Assembly (NCBI GenBank): GCA_023392185.1
Contig: JAEVZP010000111.1
Location: forward strand, 1 to 26,382
DNA: 26,382 nucleotides
Direction of reading: 5' to 3'
Source of the DNA: Bacteroidota bacterium
GTDB taxonomy: Bacteria > Bacteroidota > Bacteroidia > Chitinophagales > Chitinophagaceae
Shown: in pieces, positions 1 to 6,623 of the stretch
Layout: every line of letters starts with the position of its first letter
Numbering within the stretch: the first letter of the stretch is position 1
The notes under the pieces: generated by a model
Database searches by the model: none
What the model saw: only the letters and a program-made list of their open reading frames with translations
What the model was told of the DNA's origin: nothing
Program-made: the position numbers and the translations under genes

Positions 1-144
1 GTGCTGGCCAAGGGCGGCGATTATACTCCGGAAACAATTGTTGGCGCACCCTTTGTAACCCGGAATGGTGGTGAAGTAGCAATAATCCCTTTTGTAGAAG
101 GTTATTCTACAACTGGTTTATTGAAAAAAATCAGAAGTTTGTAG
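1..144 (+). CDS. rfaE2: D-glycero-beta-D-manno-heptose 1-phosphate adenylyltransferase, C-terminal end (partial)
   Basis: The window opens inside a reading frame that runs from base 1 to a TAG at 142-144, giving the last 47 residues of a protein. The peptide contains VLAKGGDYTPETIVGA, GGEVAIIPF and EGYSTTGLLKKI. This is the typical C-terminus of the RfaE2/HldE adenylyltransferase, whose nucleotidyltransferase fold ends in a KGGDY...V.G....GGEV..IPFVEGYSTT signature. The enzyme activates heptose-1-phosphate to ADP-heptose for the lipopolysaccharide inner core, in the cytoplasm. The start and the catalytic HxGH motif lie outside the window, so it cannot be told whether this is a stand-alone RfaE2 or the C-terminal half of a bifunctional HldE. 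Identification rests on motif memory and is fairly secure. Confidence 0.82.
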   Translation: MLAKGGDYTPETIVGAPFVTRNGGEVAIIPFVEGYSTTGLLKKIRSL

Positions 145-148
145 AAGG

Positions 149-176
149 TTTTTGGCAAATTTTTACCAAAAAGTTT
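149..176 (+). terminator. Weak AT-rich hairpin after rfaE2
   Basis: TTTTTGG (149-155) pairs with CCAAAAA (166-172) around a 10-base loop and is followed by GTTTT. It begins 5 bases after the rfaE2 stop. The stem is short and A/T-rich, so it is a plausible but weak intrinsic terminator. The rest of the spacer to 344 shows one TTCCGGAA (191-198) and no other clear signal. Confidence 0.4.
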
Positions 177-344
177 TGCAAAATACGTTTTTCCGGAATT
201 TCTTTTGTTGAGTGCATTAAGTGCAATATCTTTCCCCTGTAAAAGGCAGGTTAATTGGTCTTTTCACGTGCTCAGAATAATCTACACAAAACATGCACAG
301 AGAGCTTTATTAATCGCATTTAAAATCCTTTTTTATTCTTTTTT

Positions 345-668
345 ATGAGAAAAGCTGATATGGTCAATAGCATCGCCGACAAAACCGGTATTCCGAAAGT
401 GGATATTCTGGTGACGCTGGAAGCCTTTTTTAAAGAAGTCAAAGAGTCGCTGAAGGAAGGAGAGCCTGTGTATGTGCGGGGCTTTGGTTCCTTTATCCTG
501 AAGAAAAGAGCCGCCAAAGTAGGCCGCAATATCAAAAAGAATACGGCTGTACAGATCCCGGCACATTTTATTCCTTCTTTCAAACCTGCCAAAGAATTTA
601 TAGGGGCTGTTCGGGGCGCAAGCGAAACACTGATGTCCCAAGAGTTCAAAGAAGCGGAGGCAGAATAA
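345..668 (+). CDS. HU/IHF family DNA-binding protein
   Basis: A 107-residue protein of the HU/IHF histone-like family, which binds and bends DNA as a dimer and helps compact the nucleoid. Visible hallmarks are the N-terminal helices (MRKADMVNSIADKTGIP), the GFGSF turn near residues 46-50, and the DNA-binding arm region RNIKKNTAVQIPAH followed by PSFKPAKEF. Beyond the usual ~90-residue core there is a short acidic tail (EFKEAEAE) rather than the long basic tail of some Bacteroidota HU proteins. Translation starts at ATG 345 after a very T-rich leader with no Shine-Dalgarno sequence. It is followed by a TPR gene, a tiny basic protein and RNase G. HU next to an Rne/Rng gene is a common Bacteroidota arrangement. 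Whether it is the alpha or beta type cannot be decided. Confidence 0.93.
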   Translation: MRKADMVNSIADKTGIPKVDILVTLEAFFKEVKESLKEGEPVYVRGFGSFILKKRAAKVGRNIKKNTAVQIPAHFIPSFKPAKEFIGAVRGASETLMSQEFKEAEAE

Positions 669-679
669 GCGGAAGATGT

Positions 680-697
680 TTTCCTTTTTTTAGGAAA
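680..697 (+). terminator. Weak hairpin between HU and TPR genes
   Basis: TTTCCT (680-685) and AGGAAA (692-697) form a 6-bp stem around an all-T loop, 12 bases after the HU stop. It may attenuate transcription. It is too small to call a full terminator. Confidence 0.25.
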
Positions 698-718
698 CTA
701 CGTTTGAAGGAAAGCACG

Positions 719-726
719 TACCTTCG
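719..726 (+). promoter_or_regulatory. Candidate -7 box (TACCTTCG) for the TPR gene
   Basis: TACCTTCG differs by one base from the Bacteroidota -7 consensus TAnnTTTG and ends 8 bases before the GTG start at 735. A TTTG at 703-706 is too close (12 bp) to serve as the -33 element. The same octamer lies in the same place before fumC on the other strand. Confidence 0.4.
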
Positions 727-734
727 CGACCTTC

Positions 735-1586
735 GTGCGTACCGTTCATTTCATCAGTATCGGTGTAGCAGTGCTGGTTGCAGCCCTGTTATATGTTGTG
801 GCGCCTACCGTTCCACCCGCCAGCGCGCGCCCGGAATCCAAAGATGCCCCTCACGAGGGCGGCGAAGCGCATGCCGAAGCCGCAACAATGGAAGAAGTCA
901 TGGCGCTGGCCCGCCAAAAAGTAGGGGAGCATGCCTTGACCGAAATCAAGACAGTGGAAGACAGCCTGGCAAGTGCGGCGGTCGATTCGGTACAGCTGGC
1001 TCCCGGTTTTGGGCGACTGGCCCGCCTGTGGGCCCGTCATCGGCAAGGTTCGGCAGCCGGCCATTACTTAGGACTGGAAGCCGGGTTGGAAAAATCACCG
1101 GAAAAGCTCACCTTTGCAGGCCGGTTTTTTCTGAGCCTGGTAGCCAACCAGCCGGACGACTCGCCGTCGGTGCGGATGTGGAATGCTCAGCAAGCCGTTG
1201 CGCTCTTCGAAAAAGCAAACAGCCTTGCGCCTTCTGAAAGCGCTAAAATTGATCTGGCGAGCGCCTATATCGAAGGCACCGGCGAGACGATGCAGGGTGT
1301 GCAACTGCTGCTCGGCGTAGTGCGCGAAAACCCGAACAACGTTCCGGCATTGATTCTGCTGGGGCAGCTGGCCATTCAGTCGGGGCAGTGGGACAAAGCG
1401 ATTGAGCGCTTCAACCACGTGCTCGAGCAGGAACCACGCAATACGGAAGCACTCTACTTTATTGCAGAGGCCTACAAAGGAAAAGGCGACCGTGCCAAAG
1501 CAGTAGAATACTTCGAACGTGCTAAAAAGGTCGTCAACAATCCGGAGTTTAGCCGTGATGTAGACGCTTACCTCCAAACTTTTTAA
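735..1586 (+). CDS. Membrane-anchored tetratricopeptide repeat protein
   Basis: A 283-residue protein with one N-terminal hydrophobic helix (about residues 6-24, ISIGVAVLVAALLYVVAPTV), so either a signal anchor or an uncleaved signal peptide. A charged, alanine-rich stretch follows, then TPR helices in the C-terminal half. The clearest units are roughly residues 205-270, with NPNNVPALILLGQLAIQSGQ and EPRNTEALYFIAEAYKGKGD. TPR arrays hold protein partners; no enzymatic motif is visible. The start is the GTG at 735, preceded by a TACCTTCG -7-like box, and no upstream in-frame ATG exists. It lies between HU and the 29-residue basic gene. Similar TPR proteins occur near HU and Rng in Bacteroidota, but I do not know a defined function. 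TPR and anchor assignments are secure, the role is not. Confidence 0.85.
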   Translation: MRTVHFISIGVAVLVAALLYVVAPTVPPASARPESKDAPHEGGEAHAEAATMEEVMALARQKVGEHALTEIKTVEDSLASAAVDSVQLAPGFGRLARLWARHRQGSAAGHYLGLEAGLEKSPEKLTFAGRFFLSLVANQPDDSPSVRMWNAQQAVALFEKANSLAPSESAKIDLASAYIEGTGETMQGVQLLLGVVRENPNNVPALILLGQLAIQSGQWDKAIERFNHVLEQEPRNTEALYFIAEAYKGKGDRAKAVEYFERAKKVVNNPEFSRDVDAYLQTF

Positions 1587-1629
1587 AAACGAACCAACCC
1601 TTTTTTTCTCCAAACCCTTTATTTGTATT

Positions 1630-1719
1630 ATGCCCTGCGGTAAAAAAAGAAAGCGTCATAAGATCGCCACTCACAAGCGTAAAAAGCGCCTGCGTAAGAA
1701 TCGCCATAAAAAGAAGTAA
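1630..1719 (+). CDS. 29-residue basic protein, AURKAIP1/COX24 (mS38)-like, bS22-type ribosomal peptide
   Basis: A tiny frame from ATG 1630 to TAA 1717-1719 encodes 29 residues, about 20 of them Lys, Arg or His. It begins MPCGKKRKRHKIATHKRK and ends in NRHKKK. Bacteroidota carry a nearly invariant peptide of this size and sequence, annotated as an AURKAIP1/COX24-domain protein. The domain is that of mitochondrial small-subunit protein mS38. Mycobacterial bS22 is a comparable small-subunit peptide, so a place in the ribosomal small subunit is the best inference. The start is preceded by TTTATTTG (1618-1625), close to the -7 consensus, and the gene is closed by a hairpin at 1719-1740. Such genes are easily missed because of their size. 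Its position just before RNase E/G may link ribosome supply with RNA processing, but that is speculative. Confidence 0.85.
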   Translation: MPCGKKRKRHKIATHKRKKRLRKNRHKKK

Positions 1720-1746
1720 GTCCCGCTTTGTCGGGAGGCTTTTCCT
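1719..1746 (+). terminator. Intrinsic terminator after the 29-residue gene
   Basis: TCCCG (1721-1725) pairs with CGGGA (1732-1736) and can be extended by AAG/CTT with a small bulge. It is followed by a pyrimidine tract (CTTTTCCTTTCC). It directly follows the TAA at 1717-1719. Confidence 0.6.
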
Positions 1747-1792
1747 TTCCTGATAAACGCCGTGGCGCACTCATGTGTTCCGGGATTTTAGC

Positions 1793-1928
1793 AGAAAAGG
1801 AAAAGCACTTTCTTTTGAAAGGTAGTGCCAGGGTACAGGCCGACGGGCCGCGATCCTGTAGCGTGAAACTATAGCGTTTAGCCTGAACGCCTATGGTATT
1901 CTGTCGGTTTGTGCTGCCCGTTTCTTTT
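1793..1928 (+). ncRNA. Candidate structured RNA or leader upstream of RNase E/G
   Basis: The 335-359 bases between the small gene and rng hold no frame I can support but fold unusually well. Three local stems are visible: GCACT (1805-1809) with AGTGC (1824-1828); TACAGG (1834-1839) with CCTGTA (1855-1860); and ATAGCGTT (1871-1878) with AACGCCTAT (1886-1894, one bulge). The two ends can also pair: AGCAC (1804-1808) with GTGCT (1911-1915), then GAAA with TTTC and AAAA with TTTT out to 1795/1928. That closing helix competes with the first hairpin, so two alternative folds are possible. It is not a tRNA and lacks the cores of tmRNA, SRP RNA and RNase P. It may be a separate RNA or the 5' leader of rng. 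The assignment is by eye only. Confidence 0.3.
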
Positions 1929-2078
1929 GATCATTGACTTAGCCGCTTCCGGGTCGACCTTGAAGTGTGGCTCTTTTTAACGAAGGGATTGTTTTGTGTG
2001 AACTTGTTCCGGATGCTTAATTCGCTGTAATACAATTTATTCACGACCTGGAAAATGAAAAGGGCGCCATCCGGCTCC

Positions 2079-3638
2079 ATGACAAAAGAACTTATCATCA
2101 ACAACACCCATGAAAATGGCGTGGAAATAGCCCTGCTCGAAGACAAAAAACTCGTCGAGCTTCACTATGAGCAGGGACAGGACGGCTTTTCGGTCGGCGA
2201 CCTCTACCTCGGAAAGGTCAAAAAGCTGATGCCTGGCCTCAATGCTGCATTTGTAGATGTCGGCTTTGAGAAAGATGCTTTCCTGCACTACACCGATTTA
2301 TCTCCTTACTTCAGCTCGCTGCTGCGTTTTACGCAAGGCGCTATTTCCGGAAATCCACCCTGGGGAAAAGACCTCGGCCGGTTTGAAAACCAGCCCGAGA
2401 TTCCGAAGTCCGGCAAAATCACCGAAGTGATGCAGGGCAAGCCCGAGGTGATCGTTCAAATCCTGAAAGAGCCTATTTCTACCAAAGGCCCCCGACTCAG
2501 TTGCGAAATCTCGCTTCCGGGCCGCTTCCTGGTCATGACGCCTTTCAACGACACCATCTCGGTGTCGCGCAAAATCCACAGTTCTGAAGAGCGCCGCCGC
2601 CTGCAGCGCATCGCCGAAGCGATCAAGCCCAGAAATTTCGGTATCATCATCCGCACAGCTGCCGAAGGTAAAAACACCGCCGAACTACACGGCGATATTC
2701 TCGACCTCGTCGCCTCCTGGACTACCCTGCAGGAAAATCTCGCCGGAGCCAGGGCACCCAAAAAGGTTTTGGGCGAGCGCGATAAAACCACTTCTATCCT
2801 GCGCGATCTGCTCAACGATTCCTTTGAAAAAATCGTTGTCAATGATAAGGCCCTGCTCGCTGAAGTGCAGCAATACATCTCGCGCATTGCGCCGGAAAAA
2901 GCCGATATCGTTTCGCTCTACGAAAACGCCCAACCGGTTTTTGATACCTACAATATTACCAAGCAGGTCAAAGCGGCTTTCGGCAAAACCGTGAGCCTGC
3001 CTTCCGGGGCCTACCTGATCATTGAGCATACCGAGGCCATGCACGTCATCGACGTCAACTCGGGCACCCGCACCGCCGAAGCCAATCAGGAAGCCAACGC
3101 ACTGCAAACCAACCTGGAATGTGTTGGAGAAATTGCCCGTCAATTGCGCCTGCGCGACCTCGGCGGGATCCTCTCGATCGATTTTATCGACATGCGCCTG
3201 CCGGAAAACCGCAAGAAGGTGCAGGATGCCATGGAAGCGGCAATGAAAACCGACCGCGCACGCCACACGATCCTGCCGCTTTCCAAATTTGGGGTAATGC
3301 AGATTACCCGGCAGCGGCTGCGTCCGGAAATTACCATTTCTACCACCGAGCAATGCCCCTGCTGCAAAGGAACCGGCAAAACAGGCCCTTCTATCCTGCT
3401 GGCCGATGATATGGAGCGCGATCTGAAATACCTGGTCAGCCAGGGCCACCGGGCGCTGCACCTGCACGTGAATCCGATCGTGGCGGCTTATCTGACCAAA
3501 GGATTGATGAACAATATTTCCAAGAAATGGAAAAAAACCTTTGAGCTCAAAACGCTCAAGATCGTGGAAGACAACGATGCCGGCATTCTTCAGTATCGCT
3601 TTTTTGATGCGAAGACCGAGGAGGTGATTAAGCTGTAG
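2079..3638 (+). CDS. rng: Ribonuclease E/G family endoribonuclease
   Basis: A single-strand-specific endoribonuclease of the RNase E/G family that matures rRNA and tRNA precursors and initiates mRNA decay. The preferred start is ATG 2079, giving 519 residues that open MTKELIINNT as relatives do; an in-frame ATG at 2055 adds eight residues. An S1-like domain lies at about residues 30-125 (VGDLYLGKVKKLMPGLNAAFVDVGFEKDAFLH), carrying an insertion after FLHYTDLSPY. The DNase I-like catalytic domain follows, with the metal-binding aspartates in HVIDVNSG (D325) and SIDFIDM (D368). The zinc-link motif CPCC is at about 426-429. The long C-terminal degradosome scaffold of E. coli RNase E is absent, so this is the RNase G-like form. 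A perfect 18-bp terminator follows. A foldable region precedes the gene; autoregulation through a 5' leader is known for E. coli rne and is only a possibility here. Confidence 0.95.
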   Translation: MTKELIINNTHENGVEIALLEDKKLVELHYEQGQDGFSVGDLYLGKVKKLMPGLNAAFVDVGFEKDAFLHYTDLSPYFSSLLRFTQGAISGNPPWGKDLGRFENQPEIPKSGKITEVMQGKPEVIVQILKEPISTKGPRLSCEISLPGRFLVMTPFNDTISVSRKIHSSEERRRLQRIAEAIKPRNFGIIIRTAAEGKNTAELHGDILDLVASWTTLQENLAGARAPKKVLGERDKTTSILRDLLNDSFEKIVVNDKALLAEVQQYISRIAPEKADIVSLYENAQPVFDTYNITKQVKAAFGKTVSLPSGAYLIIEHTEAMHVIDVNSGTRTAEANQEANALQTNLECVGEIARQLRLRDLGGILSIDFIDMRLPENRKKVQDAMEAAMKTDRARHTILPLSKFGVMQITRQRLRPEITISTTEQCPCCKGTGKTGPSILLADDMERDLKYLVSQGHRALHLHVNPIVAAYLTKGLMNNISKKWKKTFELKTLKIVEDNDAGILQYRFFDAKTEEVIKL

Positions 3639-3653
3639 TAAAGCATCCTTTTT

Positions 3654-3702
3654 CAAACAAAGCACCCGTCTCGTTTTCTAAACCAGACGGGTGCTTTGTT
3701 TG
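3654..3702. terminator. Bidirectional terminator between rng and the kinase/RapZ-C gene
   Basis: An 18-bp perfect stem: 3654-3671 (CAAACAAAGCACCCGTCT) pairs with 3685-3702 around a 13-base loop. The A/T ends supply a U tract in both directions. It serves rng (+) and the operon ending at 3732 (-). TTCCGGAA at 3722-3729 lies between it and the minus-strand stop. Confidence 0.93.
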
Positions 3703-3731
3703 AAGATACTTTTGCCTGAATTTCCGGAAAA

Positions 3732-5180
3732 TTACACCGGCTCCCGCACCCACCGCTCGCGGTTGTGGTGCACGGCTACGCAGGACAAATGATAACGCCG
3801 CTTCAGCCAGGCGGCGATATGCTCAGAGGCATACACACTGCGGTGCTGGCCGCCCGTGCATCCAAAGCTGATGCTCAGGTTTTCGAAGCCACGCTGCAGG
3901 TAGTCTTCTATGGTGATAGCGAGGGTATCTTCTACCTTTTCCAGAAATTCCGGCATCCGGGTGTGTTCTGCCAAAAAGCGCTGCACGGCTTCGTCCAGCC
4001 CGCTCAGGTGCTTGTATTGGGGAAAACGACCCGGATTGAGGATGCCGCGACAGTCGAAAACAAAGCCGCCGCCATTGCCGCTTTCGTCTGCCGGAATGCC
4101 TTGTTTGTAGCTAAAGGATTGCACCGTCACTTTTAGGGCCGGATTTTCCCCAAATTCCGGAGCCGCGTAGCGGCTGATCACATCTTCCTGGGTAAGGCGC
4201 TCCAGCATCTTGCGCAGTTCGGGATAGGCCGGTATCTGCGGATTGTTGTCGAGGAAATGATGCAGGTTGCGCAGGGCCGGCGCAATGCTGGAAAGGAAAT
4301 GCGGCTTGCGCTCCAGCATCCCCCGGAACCCATAAGCGCCCAGCACCTGCAACAGGCGCAGGAGCACAAACTGTCCATAACCGCGCCGGAAATGCAACTC
4401 GTCGATGCGCACCCCAATTTCCTTCACCGATTCCAGATAACTGTTGAGCAGCTCTTCTTTCCAGCTGTCGGGCAGCGCCGCTTTGGCCTGCCACAGCAGT
4501 GAAGCGAGGTCATACTGGGGCGGCCCCTGCATCGCACCCTGATAATCGATAAAAGCAATTTCGCCTTTGGGCAGTACCATGATGTTGCGGCTCTGAAAAT
4601 CGCGGTACATCAGCATCTGCGGCTGATAGCGGCCCAGCTCGCGTGCCAGCCCTTCCATCTCTTCCGTAAGGGCCTGCCGGTCATACGGAATGCGTTGCAG
4701 GTCCACAAAATAGTATTTGAAATACAGCAGATCGCCCAGAATGGCCCGCTCGTCAAAGGCGGCTGTAGCACAGCATTGCTTAAAGTCAGTTTCGCGGCCG
4801 GCGAGCCATTGCAGCCGCGCCAGTTCATGGAGAGCCTTGCGGTAGAGCGCTTTCACTTCCGGAGTAAGGCCTTCGTGCTGCAATTTTTCGAACAGGCTTT
4901 CCCCGCCGAGGTCTTCCTGCAGGTAGGCTTTGCGTTCGCGACTGCGGGCATACACTGCCGGCACGCGGATCTCATGCTTGTGCAGCAGGTCGGTAAAGTA
5001 GAAAAAAGAATTATTCTCCGAAGTGTTGTCGCTCAGCGTACCGATGGCCGTTTTGGAACCGGCTGCCAGGCGGTAATAGCGGCGGTCGGAGCCCGACTGG
5101 GCAATGCGGGTAATGCTTTGGGCCTCTTCTGAAAAATGATCTTTAAAAAGCGCTTCTAAAACGTCTGATCCGGTCGTCAT
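3732..5180 (-). CDS. Aminoglycoside-phosphotransferase-type sugar kinase fused to a RapZ C-terminal domain
   Basis: A 482-residue two-domain protein. Residues 1 to about 340 have the APH/choline-kinase fold: phosphate-binding region near SGSDRRYYRL (29-38), Brenner-type catalytic loop MYRDFQSRN (191-199, with D194 and N199) and metal-binding IDYQGA (211-216). This resembles the AmgK group, which phosphorylates MurNAc or GlcNAc at the anomeric carbon. Residues about 348-482 match the C-terminal half of RapZ, with FDCRGILNPGR (375-385) and the signature GCTGGQHRSV (440-449). The N-terminal P-loop ATPase half of RapZ is missing. In E. coli the RapZ C-domain senses glucosamine-6-phosphate and binds small RNAs, so a role in amino-sugar or cell-wall control is reasonable but inferred. 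ATG 5180 overlaps the SixA stop (ATGA). No MurU-type nucleotidyltransferase is adjacent. Confidence 0.85.
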   Translation of the reverse strand: MTTGSDVLEALFKDHFSEEAQSITRIAQSGSDRRYYRLAAGSKTAIGTLSDNTSENNSFFYFTDLLHKHEIRVPAVYARSRERKAYLQEDLGGESLFEKLQHEGLTPEVKALYRKALHELARLQWLAGRETDFKQCCATAAFDERAILGDLLYFKYYFVDLQRIPYDRQALTEEMEGLARELGRYQPQMLMYRDFQSRNIMVLPKGEIAFIDYQGAMQGPPQYDLASLLWQAKAALPDSWKEELLNSYLESVKEIGVRIDELHFRRGYGQFVLLRLLQVLGAYGFRGMLERKPHFLSSIAPALRNLHHFLDNNPQIPAYPELRKMLERLTQEDVISRYAAPEFGENPALKVTVQSFSYKQGIPADESGNGGGFVFDCRGILNPGRFPQYKHLSGLDEAVQRFLAEHTRMPEFLEKVEDTLAITIEDYLQRGFENLSISFGCTGGQHRSVYASEHIAAWLKRRYHLSCVAVHHNRERWVREPV

Positions 5181-5695
5181 GATAAGGTCTTTTCCGAAGG
5201 TTGCTTCGGCGTGTCTATAAATAATAAGGTGTTTTTTGCCCGGGGCAGGTCTTGCCAGCCGGCAGCATCGGTCTCGATGGCCACGGCACAACAGGTGGGC
5301 ATCTCTGAAAGCGGCAACTGCGGCACCAACTGATGTGCAAACTCGGAAATACCGGGATTGTGTGCCACCATAAATACCGTTCGGTAAGTGTCATCCACGC
5401 CAAAAAGCACGCTTTCGAGTGTGTCGGGCGAGGCGTGGTACATTTTGTCTTCCCATTGCACGGCCATCTTGCTGAGTCCGAGGCTCTGCAAAACGCCATG
5501 AGTGGTTTCGGCAGCGCGACGGGCAGTAGAAGAAAGCACTTTTGCAGGGGCCAGACGCAGGTCTTCGCGCAACCGCCGGCCCAGCTCCGGGGCGTCGCGC
5601 AGCCCACGCTCGTTGAGCGGGCGATCATAGTCGCGGAGAGTGGGATTGCCCCAGTCCGACTTGGCGTGGCGAATCAAAACAAGGGTACGTTTCAT
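5177..5695 (-). CDS. SixA-like histidine phosphatase
   Basis: A 172-residue member of the histidine phosphatase (phosphoglycerate mutase-like) superfamily, SixA branch. The N-terminal LIRHAKSDW carries the nucleophilic His10 and Arg9. STARRAAET supplies the second arginine (about R58), and VAHNPGISEF holds the second catalytic histidine (about H111). SixA of E. coli dephosphorylates phosphohistidine on signalling or phosphotransfer proteins; the substrate here is unknown, and other small-molecule phosphatases share the fold. Length fits the family. It is the middle gene of an operon: its ATG (5693-5695) overlaps the stop of the LpxH-like gene and its TGA (5177-5179) overlaps the ATG of the kinase/RapZ-C gene, both as ATGA. 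This points to translational coupling. Confidence 0.88.
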   Translation of the reverse strand: MKRTLVLIRHAKSDWGNPTLRDYDRPLNERGLRDAPELGRRLREDLRLAPAKVLSSTARRAAETTHGVLQSLGLSKMAVQWEDKMYHASPDTLESVLFGVDDTYRTVFMVAHNPGISEFAHQLVPQLPLSEMPTCCAVAIETDAAGWQDLPRAKNTLLFIDTPKQPSEKTLS

Positions 5696-6459
5696 GGGTT
5701 TTCCGGAGAATAGGTTTTAAGAAAAAGGTCCTGCCTGTCATAAACGGCGTAGGTGTTGAACTTGATCCAGTCGCCGAGGTTGATATAGCGGCTGCCGCCG
5801 GGCAGCGGATGATCGATGGCCAGGTGGCGGTGTCCGAAAATAAAGTAATCAATGTGTTTCTGCGCCAGCGTTTCCTGGCAAAACTGCACCAGCCATTCTT
5901 TCTCCGGACCCCGGAAAACATCTTCCTCTCCTTCGGTGTGTTTCGGGCCGCGCCGGGAAGCCCAGGTAGCCAGGCCCACACCGGTATCCGGATGGATACG
6001 CCGGTACAGCCATTGGGTGGCCGGGTTGGTCAGCACTTTTTTGAGCAGCTTGTAGCCGTGGTCGCCGGGGCCGAGGCCGTCGCCATGCCCGATAAAGAAT
6101 TTTTTTCCCCCAATCGTCCGCTCAATCGGGGCGTGGTGCACCGGAATGCCCAGCTCGTCTTCAAAATAGCCGCGCATCCACAGATCGTGGTTGCCGGTAA
6201 ACGCTTCGATTTTCAGGCCGCCGTCGGCCAGCTCGGCCAGCTTGCCCAAAAAGCGGGTAAAGCCTTTGGGAACGACGTTCCTGTATTCAAACCAGACGTC
6301 GAAAATGTCGCCGGCCAGAAAAAGCTGCGCCGCATCGGTTTCGATTTCGGAGAGCCAGCGGACAATGCGTTTCTCGCGGACCCGGCTTTCTTGCGGATTG
6401 GGAATGCCGAGGTGAAAATCGGACGCGAAATACACTTTTTTTCCGGCAGGCAGTTCCAT
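5692..6459 (-). CDS. lpxH: UDP-2,3-diacylglucosamine diphosphatase (LpxH-like metallophosphoesterase)
   Basis: A 255-residue calcineurin-like phosphoesterase. In order it shows SDFHLG (metal ligands D14 and H16), AGDIFD (D51), GNHD (89-92), GHGD (124-127) and GHRH (209-212), the complete two-metal set. The overall layout matches the Bacteroidota enzyme annotated as LpxH, which cleaves UDP-2,3-diacylglucosamine to lipid X in lipid A synthesis at the inner membrane face. A different metallophosphoesterase substrate cannot be excluded from motifs alone. ATG 6459 is preferred; an upstream TTG would add eight residues but sits next to the -7 box TATCTTTG (6488-6481). It is the first gene of the operon with SixA and the kinase/RapZ-C fusion, overlapping the next start by four bases. 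Confidence 0.88.
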   Translation of the reverse strand: MELPAGKKVYFASDFHLGIPNPQESRVREKRIVRWLSEIETDAAQLFLAGDIFDVWFEYRNVVPKGFTRFLGKLAELADGGLKIEAFTGNHDLWMRGYFEDELGIPVHHAPIERTIGGKKFFIGHGDGLGPGDHGYKLLKKVLTNPATQWLYRRIHPDTGVGLATWASRRGPKHTEGEEDVFRGPEKEWLVQFCQETLAQKHIDYFIFGHRHLAIDHPLPGGSRYINLGDWIKFNTYAVYDRQDLFLKTYSPENP

Positions 6460-6480
6460 CACAACAATAAAAACAGGGTG

Positions 6481-6488
6481 CAAAGATA
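6481..6488 (-). promoter_or_regulatory. -7 box TATCTTTG for the lpxH operon
   Basis: Read on the minus strand, 6488 to 6481 is TATCTTTG, an exact match to the Bacteroidota TAnnTTTG box. It ends 21 bases before ATG 6459, so the leader would be short. No clear -33 TTTG is found at 19 bp. Confidence 0.6.
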
Positions 6489-6567
6489 ACGCTGCCCCGG
6501 CGGGCAGGAGGCGCTTTTGTGCAGGCGATGCGCTTCCGGAAATACGGCCCGTCCTGCCTGTATACTT

Positions 6568-6598
6568 TTTGACTCAAAAACATCGTTTCCTATCTTTC
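6568..6598 (+). promoter_or_regulatory. Promoter TTTG-N19-TATCTTTC for the secreted paralogue pair
   Basis: TTTG at 6568-6571, a 19-bp spacer and TATCTTTC at 6591-6598 match the Bacteroidota -33/-7 promoter (TTTG-N19-TAnnTTTG) except for the last base. The start codon at 6624 lies 25 bases downstream. A TTCCGGAA palindrome (6596-6603) overlaps the end of the box and the expected initiation region. Confidence 0.65.
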
Positions 6599-6623
6599 CG
6601 GAAGCTTTCTCTTCTTTTTCCCT

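Noticed and set aside
704..1237. A 177-residue frame overlapping the TPR gene in another phase
   Set aside because: Arginine- and proline-rich shadow of the TPR gene with no recognisable domain; the overlapping frame has clear TPR motifs.
1793..1928. tRNA, tmRNA, SRP RNA, RNase P or riboswitch
   Set aside because: No T-loop GTTCRANYC with an acceptor stem, no SRP GGAAG core, and no RNase P or known riboswitch core could be found; only the unnamed foldable region is retained.
2685..3665. A 326-residue antisense frame opposite rng
   Set aside because: Opposite a gene with intact catalytic motifs; its composition reflects the complement of the GC-rich codons.
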